From positions 1 to 48,633 of IMG/VR virus record IMGVR_UViG_3300032086_001439: a DNA stretch of 48,633 bases; one strand, written 5' to 3'. Positions 18,477-26,484 of this stretch are shown piece by piece (within the stretch, counting starts at the first letter, position 1; each line of letters starts with the position of its first letter). The notes under the pieces were generated by a model. That model did no database searches. It was not told where the DNA came from and worked only from the letters and a program-made list of their open reading frames with translations. This DNA is from a virus. The position numbers and the translations under genes were made by a program.

Positions 18477-19867
18477 TATTCAATCTTCAGTGTTCCTGCT
18501 GTTAGTTTTATTTCTGAGATTGCTGGATTGTCCGTCTGTGTTGGGATTCTAACAAACACTGTTGCAGATTGTATACTGCCCACCAATGAAGTTTCGTCTC
18601 CCTGTATTTCCTGAACTAGTGCCCCAAGTGAATATGTAGTATCTCCAATGATTGTTTCCTGCCCAGTCTCATTGTTTACCATAACAACTTCTACTTCTAA
18701 AGGACCAGTTACTCCTACTCCTGTAGCCAATCCGATTGTGTAGGCATATGTAATAGTCATGGAAGATGCAAGACCTGTCACCAACCAGCTATCTGATCCA
18801 TATGTGATTGTTGACGTCCCAAGTACAAAGCTGTAACCATCACTTGGAGGATTGAGCAGCTTGTAGATTGTATCGTTACCTGCAGGGATTGAAGAAATAA
18901 TATTTGTATTTGAGGTCCAAGCAACGCTAGTAGTCTTACGTGTAAGATTTGTAGAGGACGCTTTGGTTGGGACACCGTTGGATATAGGCATGTTATCCAC
19001 CAGATACTTGTACTTGTCTCTGCTGAGGGACTCTCTCTGATTAAGTCCTGCAAATCCTTCTGCGTGTCTGTTAATGTTTGGAATGAGTCTGACCCACTGA
19101 TCCATGAATGACTCGTATCCGTCAATGTCTGGGAAGTTAGCTGCATTACGTGCTTGTGTGCAGTAGTACTTCCATTGCATTTCAGCAAACTCATACCCTA
19201 TCCCATTTTGAGATGGGGCCATATTACCAAGCAACATCTTCTTGTATACGTACCAGAACATAGCCTCCTTAAATGAGATATCATCTGGCACAAGCGGGAA
19301 GCAATCGTCATCTACTGGGAATGCCATGTAGCTAATACAAACTCTGCCCTGAGAGAAAGATGTTTTAATCTTATCTGCCTCTACGTAGTAACATCTAAAT
19401 GGGAGGTTATTGTCGTTGATGCAGTCCGGGCAGTCTACTGTTTTAGGAAAGCTTGTTCGGCATTTGTTGAGTACAGTCATGTGATCTGCTCCCGCCAGTT
19501 GGTTTTCTAAAACCTGTAGTCTAGAGTTTATCTCGTTAAGAGTATAGTTATATGAAGCTCCCCCATTTACAATAGCGTCTATTCGCTCTAAAAGGGTATC
19601 CATCTGCTGTGAGATGATTACCCCTTCTTCTGTCTCGTTTAGTGCTACTTGGTTGATATAAAACAGATCATTTGGAAGAGCTGCTTTATAATCTTTTATT
19701 GTAAGCACACATGTCTTTAGTTCTAGCTGTGGTGCTGCTCCTATATGCTCCAGTGCTTCTCCCATCCATTCAATAGCATCGTCAACCCAGTTATCAGTAT
19801 TAGGGTTGATGTCTCGGAATATCTTGCGGATAACGACCTTACTAGATATTGTCTTATATATTGCCAT
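18476..19867 (-). CDS. crAss-like structural (ring/adaptor) protein, 463 aa
   Basis: The N-terminal 60 residues (VVIRKIFRDINPNT, then DDAIEWMGEALEHIGAA) match the head-to-tail ring or adaptor proteins I recall from crAss-like phages. Residues 140-170 contain four Cys in a compact pattern (KCRTSFPKTVDCPDCINDNN then C), possibly metal-binding. The middle (about 195-265) is helical and aromatic. The C-terminal third is Thr/Ser-rich beta and resembles a fibre-contact domain. It sits between small structural genes and the fibres. I expect a ring of the collar or barrel to which fibres attach, but the ring number cannot be given from sequence alone. Confidence 0.7.
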   Translation of the reverse strand: MAIYKTISSKVVIRKIFRDINPNTDNWVDDAIEWMGEALEHIGAAPQLELKTCVLTIKDYKAALPNDLFYINQVALNETEEGVIISQQMDTLLERIDAIVNGGASYNYTLNEINSRLQVLENQLAGADHMTVLNKCRTSFPKTVDCPDCINDNNLPFRCYYVEADKIKTSFSQGRVCISYMAFPVDDDCFPLVPDDISFKEAMFWYVYKKMLLGNMAPSQNGIGYEFAEMQWKYYCTQARNAANFPDIDGYESFMDQWVRLIPNINRHAEGFAGLNQRESLSRDKYKYLVDNMPISNGVPTKASSTNLTRKTTSVAWTSNTNIISSIPAGNDTIYKLLNPPSDGYSFVLGTSTITYGSDSWLVTGLASSMTITYAYTIGLATGVGVTGPLEVEVVMVNNETGQETIIGDTTYSLGALVQEIQGDETSLVGSIQSATVFVRIPTQTDNPAISEIKLTAGTLKIE

Positions 19868-20336
19868 GCTTCTTGAATCTGAGGTATGCTAGTTCGTCTT
19901 CTTTTAGTAGCTTAGTTAGCTTTTCTTTATTCCCCTTAATTCCACGGGTCGGGGTAAACCTGTATGCTGTCTTGTTAGGGATCTTGCATCTATGCTTTTC
20001 CCAGTGGTATTTACAGTACCATGGATCGGTGTAGTATATGAACCACTTCTCTCCATCAGGGTTGTCTTCTGAGTACAATGTCTTGCCTTCGGCTAACAAC
20101 TCCTGTTTGTACTTGTTACTCTCCCACCAATCTATCGTAGGCTTGGACGGATTACGTTCAATCCTACGGATAGAAAGGTTGGAAAGATTGTTTTTCATAT
20201 TGAACACATCACCCTCAAGGACACCCTCTATAACTTCTATGTTGAACTTTTCGCAGATTTCCTTAAACAATTTCTTGCTGATGGGATCCTCTACGGATTT
20301 TGCATAGCTGTTATATATGTCTTTAAAGGTGTGCAT
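19854..20336 (-). CDS. Conserved phage protein (160 aa), WYCKYHWEKHRCKI motif
   Basis: A soluble, basic and aromatic-rich protein. The core (about 95-130) reads WFIYYTDPWYCKYHWEKHRC, with Cys and His residues that could bind a metal, followed by AYRFTPTRGIKGNK. I recall similar short proteins in structural regions of Bacteroidota phages, often without assigned function. Residues 55-75 are Arg/Pro-rich (IRRIERNPSKPTIDWWES). It overlaps the next gene by 14 bases. It may be a minor tail component, an internal protein or an assembly factor. Confidence 0.65.
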   Translation of the reverse strand: MHTFKDIYNSYAKSVEDPISKKLFKEICEKFNIEVIEGVLEGDVFNMKNNLSNLSIRRIERNPSKPTIDWWESNKYKQELLAEGKTLYSEDNPDGEKWFIYYTDPWYCKYHWEKHRCKIPNKTAYRFTPTRGIKGNKEKLTKLLKEDELAYLRFKKHGNI

Positions 20337-20338
20337 TA

Positions 20339-21376
20339 TTAACGTCGACCGCCTCTTTTCATGAAGCCCATTTTATTACGCACTTTTTTTGGTAAAGAGG
20401 CAGCTCCTTCATTTGGGGCGGGTTTAAGTCCGCCTGGCTCCATCTTCTTATTCTGAAGCTTAGCAAGACGCTCTTCAAGTCTGGAGATTTTACCAGCTTG
20501 TCTATTGTTTTTACGCCCTTGTCTGTTTGCTTTTCTCGCATCTTTTATCTGGCTCTTCAAGTCTGCAACAGATGTACTAGATGAAGACTTAGCTGAAGAC
20601 GCGGAAGTTCGTCGATCTACTGGCTTTGCTGAATTAATCTCATTTTTCAATGCAGCTTCTCTTTGTACTGCTCCCATTCCAGATCCACCACTAGGGGTTT
20701 GCTTTGGAGTAGTTTTAGCTGCTGCTTTTGAAGCTTGGGGAGACTTTTTACTAGAAGTATTGGTTTTTCTAGCAATAGGCTTAGGTGCCGGTATAGATGC
20801 TTTTTCCATCGGCTTTCTCAATGCACCTGTACCATAGTATGCGTCGTTAATCTGCATTTGTATTCTTTTGTACTCTGCAGATCCCTTGTCATACTTCTTA
20901 CGCTCAGCAATCAGCTTATCCAAATTAGGGTTGCGCTTCTTTGCGTATGCATACGTTCCCTTTTCTCCCGCTTTCTTTGTTGCTGTGCTTTTTTCTGCAG
21001 GTGCGGGGCTTTTTTTAACAGGTGTGCCTTTAGTGCCTTGATTAAGAGGTCGTCCAGGTGCCTTTGAACCTGCAATACCGCTAGTAGTAGCAGCAGGTCT
21101 AGACTCTGTTCTCGGCTTTAGATTGGCTCGTTGAGTTTTAGCACTAGATCCTTGCTGCATGTTCTGTTTTTCCTCTCTGCTCATGCCTCTTCGTGCCATA
21201 GCTTCGCCACCAATTTGAGTTGTTTTGTCTGGTGTCATTCTATAGTCAGGAGCTTTTTTAGGATCTGCTTTTGTTACTGGGGGTTTTCCAGCCTGGTATT
21301 TCATACCCCCAAACTTGAGCTCTTTACTTGGTTCCAAGAAGCTGCCCTTCTTGTACATTCTTTTTTTGTTACCCAT
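20339..21376 (-). CDS. Highly basic disordered virion protein (345 aa) with KYQAG motif
   Basis: Composition is dominated by Lys, Arg, Ser, Ala and Pro from end to end, with no folded domain visible. The N-terminus, MGNKKRMYKKGSF, is followed by FGGMKYQAGKPPV, one copy of the Lys-Tyr-Gln-x-Ala-Gly motif found in three other large virion-region proteins. A short coiled-coil-like stretch lies near the C-terminus, and the end is very basic (KVRNKMGFMKRGGRR). The ATG at 21376 is preferred over the one at 21394, because it follows the previous stop with less overlap and gives a basic start. The likely role is DNA condensation or an internal head protein, by composition only. Confidence 0.65.
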   Translation of the reverse strand: MGNKKRMYKKGSFLEPSKELKFGGMKYQAGKPPVTKADPKKAPDYRMTPDKTTQIGGEAMARRGMSREEKQNMQQGSSAKTQRANLKPRTESRPAATTSGIAGSKAPGRPLNQGTKGTPVKKSPAPAEKSTATKKAGEKGTYAYAKKRNPNLDKLIAERKKYDKGSAEYKRIQMQINDAYYGTGALRKPMEKASIPAPKPIARKTNTSSKKSPQASKAAAKTTPKQTPSGGSGMGAVQREAALKNEINSAKPVDRRTSASSAKSSSSTSVADLKSQIKDARKANRQGRKNNRQAGKISRLEERLAKLQNKKMEPGGLKPAPNEGAASLPKKVRNKMGFMKRGGRR

Positions 21377-21383
21377 GATAGTA

Positions 21384-21599
21384 TTAATTGTCAATTTGTT
21401 TTCTGGCTAGTAGAAGTTTAATTTCAGCAACGTCTTCAGCCAGTTTCTTCAACATTGCAGTTATTTCATCATTCTTGAGCTCAAGAGACTTTACTCTGCT
21501 CTTCAGGACTGCATGGTCATTTTGGTGTTTAATCCAGGTTCCAATCAGTCCTCCAGCAAGAATTAGAAATTGATATATAGTGATGTCGTCAAAGTTCAT
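21384..21599 (-). CDS. Small membrane-anchored coiled-coil protein (71 aa)
   Basis: Residues 8-22 form one hydrophobic segment (IYQFLILAGGLIGTWI), followed by a heptad-rich coiled coil (about 28-65, LKSRVKSLELKNDEITAMLK). This layout, one N-terminal membrane helix and a coiled coil, is shared by small haemolysin-XhlA-like and spanin-like phage proteins, and by the product at 43711-43998. It lies inside the structural block. Membrane or lysis accessory, or a tail-tip protein anchored in the membrane during entry, are both possible. Confidence 0.6.
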   Translation of the reverse strand: MNFDDITIYQFLILAGGLIGTWIKHQNDHAVLKSRVKSLELKNDEITAMLKKLAEDVAEIKLLLARKQIDN

Positions 21600-21604
21600 A
21601 GTTG

Positions 21605-21883
21605 TTAGCTACAACGGCATCTCCATTTACGGAGTGCCTTATTTATTCTAGAGTTAGGGTCATTTGCTGTTTTTGAGCTGGTTCTGCGTTTTTTCATACC
21701 GCACATACGGGAGCAGAAAGACTTTCTTCGAGCTTTCTTTCTTCCAGTGGGGTTCTTTTCAGTTACAGCCATAGACAGTTTACTTCCAGGGTTAGCTCTT
21801 CTGTAAGAAGCTATCCCTCGTCTGTTAAGTCCACCGCTTGCGCTTTGGCCCTCTTTACGTGTCCATGCTGCTGATTTAGCCAT
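21605..21883 (-). CDS. DUF6321-type basic phage protein (92 aa)
   Basis: The pattern SAAWTRKEGQSASGGLNRRG, then NPGSKLSM, then KSFCSRMCGMKK, then TANDPNSRINKALRKW is that of a small basic family common in tailed phages, which I know as DUF6321. The family has no settled function; it is usually found among structural or packaging genes. Five Cys residues (three in FCSRMCGM-KK and the terminal CRCS) and many Arg/Lys suggest nucleic-acid or metal binding. It is packed between neighbours with almost no spacing. Confidence 0.75.
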   Translation of the reverse strand: MAKSAAWTRKEGQSASGGLNRRGIASYRRANPGSKLSMAVTEKNPTGRKKARRKSFCSRMCGMKKRRTSSKTANDPNSRINKALRKWRCRCS

Positions 21884-21884
21884 C

Positions 21885-22556
21885 TTATTGTCTGTCTTGT
21901 TGCCTGTCGTTTTCGTCGTCTACTAAGGTACTAACTAATAGTTTAAGTTCACCATTTATTAGACCTGCGGATATCTGACTAATCATATCTGCTGGAATTG
22001 GGAATGGGGAGTCTGCATCATAGCATACTGGATCGCAGCTCTTAAGTCCTGCGAGTTCTTCCGGATCTTCAAATACGCCACGAACATTTACTAGTTCCAT
22101 ACCATTAGGATTGTACACATAGAGGTAGTCTTCTATCATGTATGCTTTTGGTCTATTAGCCGTGTACTTATCATAAGGAAGCCACTGTACTTCATATGGC
22201 TCTATGAGTGGGATACGACCAAGACCAGTAACATCTCCTACGTGTGTAATTGCATCTCTAAAGTTGAATCGTACAGTGCGGGGTATTTTCTTTTTTGTTC
22301 TCCAAACGGGGCAGTCTATATTAAAACCGCACTCACCACACTTACTTGCATCTACTTTCTCAAGCTCGAGACAGCCTAAGTCTTGTTCCAGGTGTCTTGT
22401 AATAAGCCCATTACGCATAAAGTCCCTGCGAATAAACATCGCACGGTAATGCTTAATGTTAAACTTGATTTGGTCTAGGGAGATGTTCTCATCATTGTGA
22501 GAACGCCCAGCCCGCATCAGGTTTAATAAGTTATATGCAATCTCATTTAGTGTCAT
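21885..22556 (-). CDS. crAss-like structural protein (ring/tail adaptor type), 223 aa
   Basis: The N-terminus MTLNEIAYNLLNLMRAGRS, followed by DQIKFNIKHYRAMFIRRD, is a signature I recall from a conserved structural protein of crAss-like phages. A Cys cluster at about residues 73-82 (CGECGFNIDC) could form a zinc site, and a further CDPVC lies near 175. The rest is mixed alpha/beta. It overlaps the upstream small gene by 14 bases. In related genomes this gene sits next to ring-protein genes and probably contributes to the head-tail connector. The role is inferred from recalled similarity. Confidence 0.7.
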   Translation of the reverse strand: MTLNEIAYNLLNLMRAGRSHNDENISLDQIKFNIKHYRAMFIRRDFMRNGLITRHLEQDLGCLELEKVDASKCGECGFNIDCPVWRTKKKIPRTVRFNFRDAITHVGDVTGLGRIPLIEPYEVQWLPYDKYTANRPKAYMIEDYLYVYNPNGMELVNVRGVFEDPEELAGLKSCDPVCYDADSPFPIPADMISQISAGLINGELKLLVSTLVDDENDRQQDRQ

Positions 22557-22851
22557 CGAACTTCTTCTTTATGCTCAAAAGCTCTGAGCACTTCTCGTAC
22601 TCTTCACCTTCTTCAAAGTATGCTATTACGTCTTCTATAATTAATTCTATTGTCTCTGGTTCTTTTGGGTCAAATGGGAGAAAGACTATATCACCTGAAT
22701 CTGTTTTTTCTAGTAAGAACTCTTCTACCTGAACTTTTCCCGTTAGTATTTTATATGCATTCTCATAGGCTTCACCAAGGATTTCAATCTCCTCGTTGAC
22801 GTCTAGAGTGTCGTCAAACTCATCATTGTTATATGACAGATCATCAAACAT
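22543..22851 (-). CDS. Small acidic hypothetical protein (102 aa)
   Basis: The frame is open further upstream, to 23055, but that part runs antisense-free over the metallophosphoesterase gene in another frame. The ATG at 22851 (MFDDLSYNNDEFDDTLDV) overlaps the phosphoesterase stop by only eight bases and gives a clean acidic protein. Helical Glu/Asp-rich segments dominate (DVNEEIEILGEAYENAYKIL and IIEDVIAYFEEGEEYEKC). No family is recognised. Small acidic proteins next to an enzyme gene may be partners or decoys, but nothing here proves that. Confidence 0.65.
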   Translation of the reverse strand: MFDDLSYNNDEFDDTLDVNEEIEILGEAYENAYKILTGKVQVEEFLLEKTDSGDIVFLPFDPKEPETIELIIEDVIAYFEEGEEYEKCSELLSIKKKFDDTK

Positions 22852-23980
22852 TGTACTGATTATATCCTTCCATTCCCCTCTCTTTACTCCATATATAAGC
22901 CTGTCCTGTTCGTTTGGAGTCGTATCCCATTTGCTTGTGCCATGAATCGTTAGGGCAAATAGAAGGAACGAAACGGACTTTGATTCCTCGATACTCATTG
23001 ACCTGTTCTTTGTGAAAGTGCCCGCAGTGTGCTTCTCTGTGAGATGTAGCTGCAAACATTTCTGGTTGTTCTGTTGCCATTATCAAAGGAATGTTGTGGG
23101 CCTTTTCTTTATCACCGTGGGTAAACATTAACATGTTTGTACCGTACTGGTAATATTTCCTAGGGTCGTCACTATTGTCCACGCTTACGTTAGGATCATT
23201 ACGGAACCACCCTGCAATCACATCTCCTACGTAGTACATCCGTTCGTAATCGTGGTTGCCTGAGACAACTATAACATCCACGGGTGCTATCTGCTTTAAA
23301 TAGTCAATGGTGTAAACTATTAGCTTCCAGTATCCCCTAAAGCTTTTTCTCCAGTCCATATAGTCCTGTTGTGGGGTACCTTTAGTTGTAGTCATTCTCA
23401 TTCCCTCTGAGTTTAACCCGTCGTTCCCAATGGGGAGAATGAATCTTTCGATCTCTAAACCTGCAGCTTTTGCTACAAGGTTTTCTACAACTGTAATGTA
23501 TTCTTTCTCTTGAAAATCGTATGGTAGTGGCATATCCACTAACTTACCGTAGTGTATATCTGGGAGAGATATCTCATATGCAATTGGGTCTTCGCACTCC
23601 GGGTAATCCTGTTCAGGATATACTGGAGCGTAGTTCGCTGCAAAATCTTCTATCTCTTGCTTGATGTCCTCTAGGTTAGGGGCATCATTAGTAACTATCG
23701 AGTATCGTAAATCCCCGGTAGCTGTTTGCCAAAACTTTACACTTGATACAGACGCCTCATTAATTCCATGTGTGCTTAGGAATTTCTGCAGACTAGAAGT
23801 CTTAACTAGGTCTTCTCTATCAAGTCTATTCTCTGATGTATTTGTGTTCCTTAACTCTTTCAATACTTCCTGACAATCTTTTACAGAGCAATCAAGTCTA
23901 CGCGCTAAGACCCAGGCACCTTTCTTTAGGTACCCGGGCCTCTCGAGCAAAAACTTTCTTATGTCCTGTTTAGATCTCAT
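22844..23980 (-). CDS. Calcineurin-like metallophosphoesterase with N-terminal helix-turn-helix-like region
   Basis: All metal-binding blocks of the family are visible: DIHYGK at 141-146, GNDG near 186, GNHDYERM at 241-248, THGD at 287-290 and GHFHKE at 320-325. Such enzymes hydrolyse phosphodiesters or phosphomonoesters using two metals, often Mn or Fe. Residues 1-50 (MRSKQDIRKFLLERPGYLKK onward) look like a winged-helix or helix-turn-helix module, so the enzyme may act on DNA. Length (378) fits. It lies inside the structural operon, unlike typical replication-linked phage phosphoesterases, and overlaps the gene upstream by four bases. The substrate is unknown. Confidence 0.85.
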   Translation of the reverse strand: MRSKQDIRKFLLERPGYLKKGAWVLARRLDCSVKDCQEVLKELRNTNTSENRLDREDLVKTSSLQKFLSTHGINEASVSSVKFWQTATGDLRYSIVTNDAPNLEDIKQEIEDFAANYAPVYPEQDYPECEDPIAYEISLPDIHYGKLVDMPLPYDFQEKEYITVVENLVAKAAGLEIERFILPIGNDGLNSEGMRMTTTKGTPQQDYMDWRKSFRGYWKLIVYTIDYLKQIAPVDVIVVSGNHDYERMYYVGDVIAGWFRNDPNVSVDNSDDPRKYYQYGTNMLMFTHGDKEKAHNIPLIMATEQPEMFAATSHREAHCGHFHKEQVNEYRGIKVRFVPSICPNDSWHKQMGYDSKRTGQAYIWSKERGMEGYNQYNV

Positions 23981-24384
23981 ACTAGTATCGGTAGTATTGG
24001 AACAATTTCTTCTGGTGTTACGTCATCTGGAAGTTGAGCTTCTTTGATTGTTTGTACATTCAATTCTATCTCTTCCCCCATCTGTAGTTCGAGTTGAGCA
24101 AGCTGCGCCTTTCTTTGTTCGATAAGCTCTGCATGATCTTCCTCTAATTTCTTCAGTCCTTCTTCGTCTTCTGCTTCTGCAAGTCTGTGTGCTTCCCCAG
24201 ATACTCTAATGAACTCTTCTGATGGTTTTGCTGTTTCCTCGTACTTACGCAGAGCCTGTTCCAGTTCTTTTACATTCTTGGCTACAATTACTGCGAATCG
24301 TGCGCCTTTGTGTTTTTTGACTGCTTCCAGTCCTTTGTACAATTCAATGGCATCTGCCACCTTCATTTTTACTTGATTAAACAT
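23977..24384 (-). CDS. Coiled-coil hypothetical protein (135 aa)
   Basis: Residues 7-110 are one long charged helix, probably coiled coil (LYKGLEAVKKHKGARFAVIV, then KNVKELEQALRKYEE and LEEDHAELIEQRKAQL). The C-terminus is more hydrophobic (LPDDVTPEEIVPILPILV). The pattern resembles the DUF1617-type small phage proteins found next to tail genes, but the match is only by eye. A second Met at residue 7 (MKVADAIELY) has an A-rich leader and is an equally good start (24366). The stop overlaps the phosphoesterase start. Confidence 0.6.
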   Translation of the reverse strand: MFNQVKMKVADAIELYKGLEAVKKHKGARFAVIVAKNVKELEQALRKYEETAKPSEEFIRVSGEAHRLAEAEDEEGLKKLEEDHAELIEQRKAQLAQLELQMGEEIELNVQTIKEAQLPDDVTPEEIVPILPILV

Positions 24385-24405
24385 TGTGTATGGTTTGATT
24401 GGTTA

Positions 24406-25407
24406 TTATCCGACTACTAAGAAATGGATTTTTCTTACACATGAACCAGCAAGTGCGTTTCCTGTATGTGTAATATTGACTACAAAGCTATTGTCAGATA
24501 CAGAAGCTAAGCTTATATGAATTCCATTATCTTCATCATTTGTGCTCTGTGATTCTTTTGACAAAAGTATTGTAGAGCCTGCTGATACACTTGTGTTATT
24601 AACAGTAAATTGTGTGTTACTGTCTGCTGCAATTGTTCCTGTGTACAGCTGAATAATTCCTGATGGGGCATCTACTGTTACAGGGGTTGACATAGATGTT
24701 GCTTGCGTAACGCTACCTCGGCTAGTAGGGGCAATAGATGCAACAGTCAATGCTCCTACTGTTGTGTCTCCAAGAGTTACATTATCATTTTCCTCAATAT
24801 AGTTACCCTTTGAGAAAGCTACTGTTACTGTGTGAGCTGAGTTGTCTTGCGTAATAGAAATATTACTACCTGCAGTCAACGTTTTCATCTGTGGTCCTGA
24901 AGAGGTACCTACAAGTATCTCTTTGTCTGCATCAAGAACTGCGCTTGTAATGCTAGCTCCTCCAAGCAGAACTGAGTTATTTGTAAGACTTGTCAGTCCC
25001 GTTCCCCCATTTGCAATTGGGAGGGTTCCGGTAACATCAGATGCAAGGTTTACGCTGGTAAGAAACAGGGAAGACGTATTGTCTGCCCCACTCAGATCAA
25101 AGCTTGCTATCCCAGCAAGGTTATTAATATTGATGTCTCCCTGAGTAACAGACAGAGTAAGGTCGTTTGTGTTCTCTGTTACAGTAATTCCAGTACCTCC
25201 TATAATGTCTCTTTGATAAAGCACCCCAAGAGCGTGGCTCTTAACTACAGAAGCACCTGCTGCTCCTAATGTTGAGATAGATTGTATTAGACCTGACAAT
25301 GCAGCTACTCTAGTTGTAGTAGTAGCGTTATCTATAAGCAGATAATGCGCGCTAGTTACGTCTGCAAGCAGTGTAGTTGATAAATCGTCTAGAGTTACGT
25401 TAGCCAT
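24406..25407 (-). CDS. Tail fibre/spike protein (333 aa) with phage-fibre repeats
   Basis: Residues 130-160 hold GTLPIANGGTGLTSLTNNSV, a repeat family widespread in phage fibre shafts. Flanking segments are Thr/Ser/Asn-rich beta strands (GTGITVTENTNDLTLSVTQG and AGSNISITQDNSAHTVTVAF). The C-terminal 110 residues look like a jelly-roll-type cap. The N-terminus (MANVTLDDLSTTLLADVT) lacks the MATWKK adaptor of the other fibres, so it probably attaches elsewhere: a head fibre or a second tail appendage. It is encoded among connector genes rather than in the main fibre block. Confidence 0.7.
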   Translation of the reverse strand: MANVTLDDLSTTLLADVTSAHYLLIDNATTTTRVAALSGLIQSISTLGAAGASVVKSHALGVLYQRDIIGGTGITVTENTNDLTLSVTQGDININNLAGIASFDLSGADNTSSLFLTSVNLASDVTGTLPIANGGTGLTSLTNNSVLLGGASITSAVLDADKEILVGTSSGPQMKTLTAGSNISITQDNSAHTVTVAFSKGNYIEENDNVTLGDTTVGALTVASIAPTSRGSVTQATSMSTPVTVDAPSGIIQLYTGTIAADSNTQFTVNNTSVSAGSTILLSKESQSTNDEDNGIHISLASVSDNSFVVNITHTGNALAGSCVRKIHFLVVG

Positions 25408-25411
25408 TTTC

Positions 25412-25837
25412 TTAGTTTGTTATAATGGGATTTCCACCTTGATCAGTGAGCTGGTCTCCTGAAGATGTGGTAATAAAGTTAATATTTGTTGCTGGCGTTG
25501 GGGTTCCTTGATCTCCAGAAGAATAGTCAGTTTCTGTTGGGAAACAGTCTCTGCACTCTCTTGATACAAAGTCTAGAAATACGTTAAGTATCTTCCAGCC
25601 TTTTCTGTCAGATTCTGTGGCCTGCAAGCAATCTTTGGTATTGTCGTCCTCCCCGTTCTTTTGATAGTCTATTAGGAGGTGCGCAATAAGAGTAAGTTTT
25701 ACGTTCTCGACAGTAGAACATTCTAACCCTCCATGCATTTTTTTATAGAAGGCGTGGTGACGACGAGCTATGCACGTTCTTAGTGCTTCAATCTTGTCGA
25801 CAATTTCTTGGTTATTGGTGTAACTTCTTACAGACAT
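25412..25837 (-). CDS. Cys-containing structural-region protein (141 aa)
   Basis: The start at 25837 (MSVRSYTNNQ) forms a TAATG overlap with the upstream stop, the junction style used repeatedly in this operon; a longer frame to 25855 exists. The N-terminal 95 residues are helical with scattered Cys (C at about 22, 40, 73, 95, 98), and the C-terminal 40 residues are a Gly/Thr/Ser linker ending GNPIITN. Similar small two-helix Cys-bearing proteins pair with the next upstream gene. A role in connector or fibre attachment is possible. Confidence 0.6.
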   Translation of the reverse strand: MSVRSYTNNQEIVDKIEALRTCIARRHHAFYKKMHGGLECSTVENVKLTLIAHLLIDYQKNGEDDNTKDCLQATESDRKGWKILNVFLDFVSRECRDCFPTETDYSSGDQGTPTPATNINFITTSSGDQLTDQGGNPIITN

Positions 25838-26421
25838 TAGCATCCACATGCGCAAACCTCAGTACATAGAGTGTTTGCCTTGTTATACATGTTTACTGCA
25901 TGGTCATAGTTACTTTCTTGTTCTGCAGCAAAAGTTGCACCCTGCAACATTAAAAGTATCTTCTCTGCTCGTAGCAAGTCTTCTTTACATTTGTCACACT
26001 TGCAGTGACATTCTATCGCTGCATCAACAAGCTTGGCAATGCAGCAGTTTATTTTACAAGGAGCCACTGTGTACACTGTTTCCATCAGTGTGGTATCTGC
26101 TGCACTCTCATTGTTAACTCCGTCGCCATCTATGTCGTAGTCTAGTGTCGTTGCATCATGCAGCTCTACTGAGATAACTCCTGTAAACTGAGTGGTTGAT
26201 GTTGCAGTAAATGTTAAGACTCCGTCTGCGACAGTTAGGTCAGATCCTGATAGGTATATCTGAACGGTTTTACTTTGATCGTATACATATACTTTAAGGA
26301 TGGCACTGACATCTGAAATAGCACTCCCAAACATATCAATGTGCCCGTTCTCTATTCTCCCGGTTACAGTTTTACAATTTGTGGATACGTTTAGGATCCG
26401 TACGTCTTCTGCTGATGCCAT
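25837..26421 (-). CDS. Cys-rich structural-region protein (194 aa)
   Basis: The preferred start is the ATG at 26421 (MASAEDVRILNVS), preceded by an A/T-rich leader; an upstream ATG at 26454 would place the start inside the terminator hairpin. The N-terminal half is a beta domain (about 1-110). The C-terminal third is helical with CHCKCDKCKEDLLRAEKILL near residue 140 and CTEVCACGC at the end: at least nine Cys in 60 residues, suitable for a zinc or disulfide knot. It is coupled to the 141-residue gene through TAATG, so the two probably act together. Confidence 0.65.
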   Translation of the reverse strand: MASAEDVRILNVSTNCKTVTGRIENGHIDMFGSAISDVSAILKVYVYDQSKTVQIYLSGSDLTVADGVLTFTATSTTQFTGVISVELHDATTLDYDIDGDGVNNESAADTTLMETVYTVAPCKINCCIAKLVDAAIECHCKCDKCKEDLLRAEKILLMLQGATFAAEQESNYDHAVNMYNKANTLCTEVCACGC

Positions 26422-26427
26422 GTGATT

Positions 26428-26465
26428 AAAAATTAAAAAATAGGGACAGGCCAATTCCTGCCCCC
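26428..26465 (-). terminator. Rho-independent terminator after the 26485-27534 gene
   Basis: On the minus strand the transcript reads a GC-rich hairpin (GGGGGCAGG, loop AATTGG, CCTGTCCC; positions 26465 to 26443) followed by a T-rich run (TATTTTTTAATTTTT). It lies 20 bases after the stop of the 349-residue structural gene. It probably sets that gene off as a separately abundant message, with partial read-through to the genes downstream. Confidence 0.75.
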
Positions 26466-26484
26466 ATTTTATTAAACAGTCTTA

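Noticed and set aside
22852-23055. N-terminal extension of the small acidic gene at 22543-22851
   Set aside because: It would overlap the phosphoesterase coding sequence, including its GHFH motif region, for 200 bases; the ATG at 22851 gives a normal short overlap.
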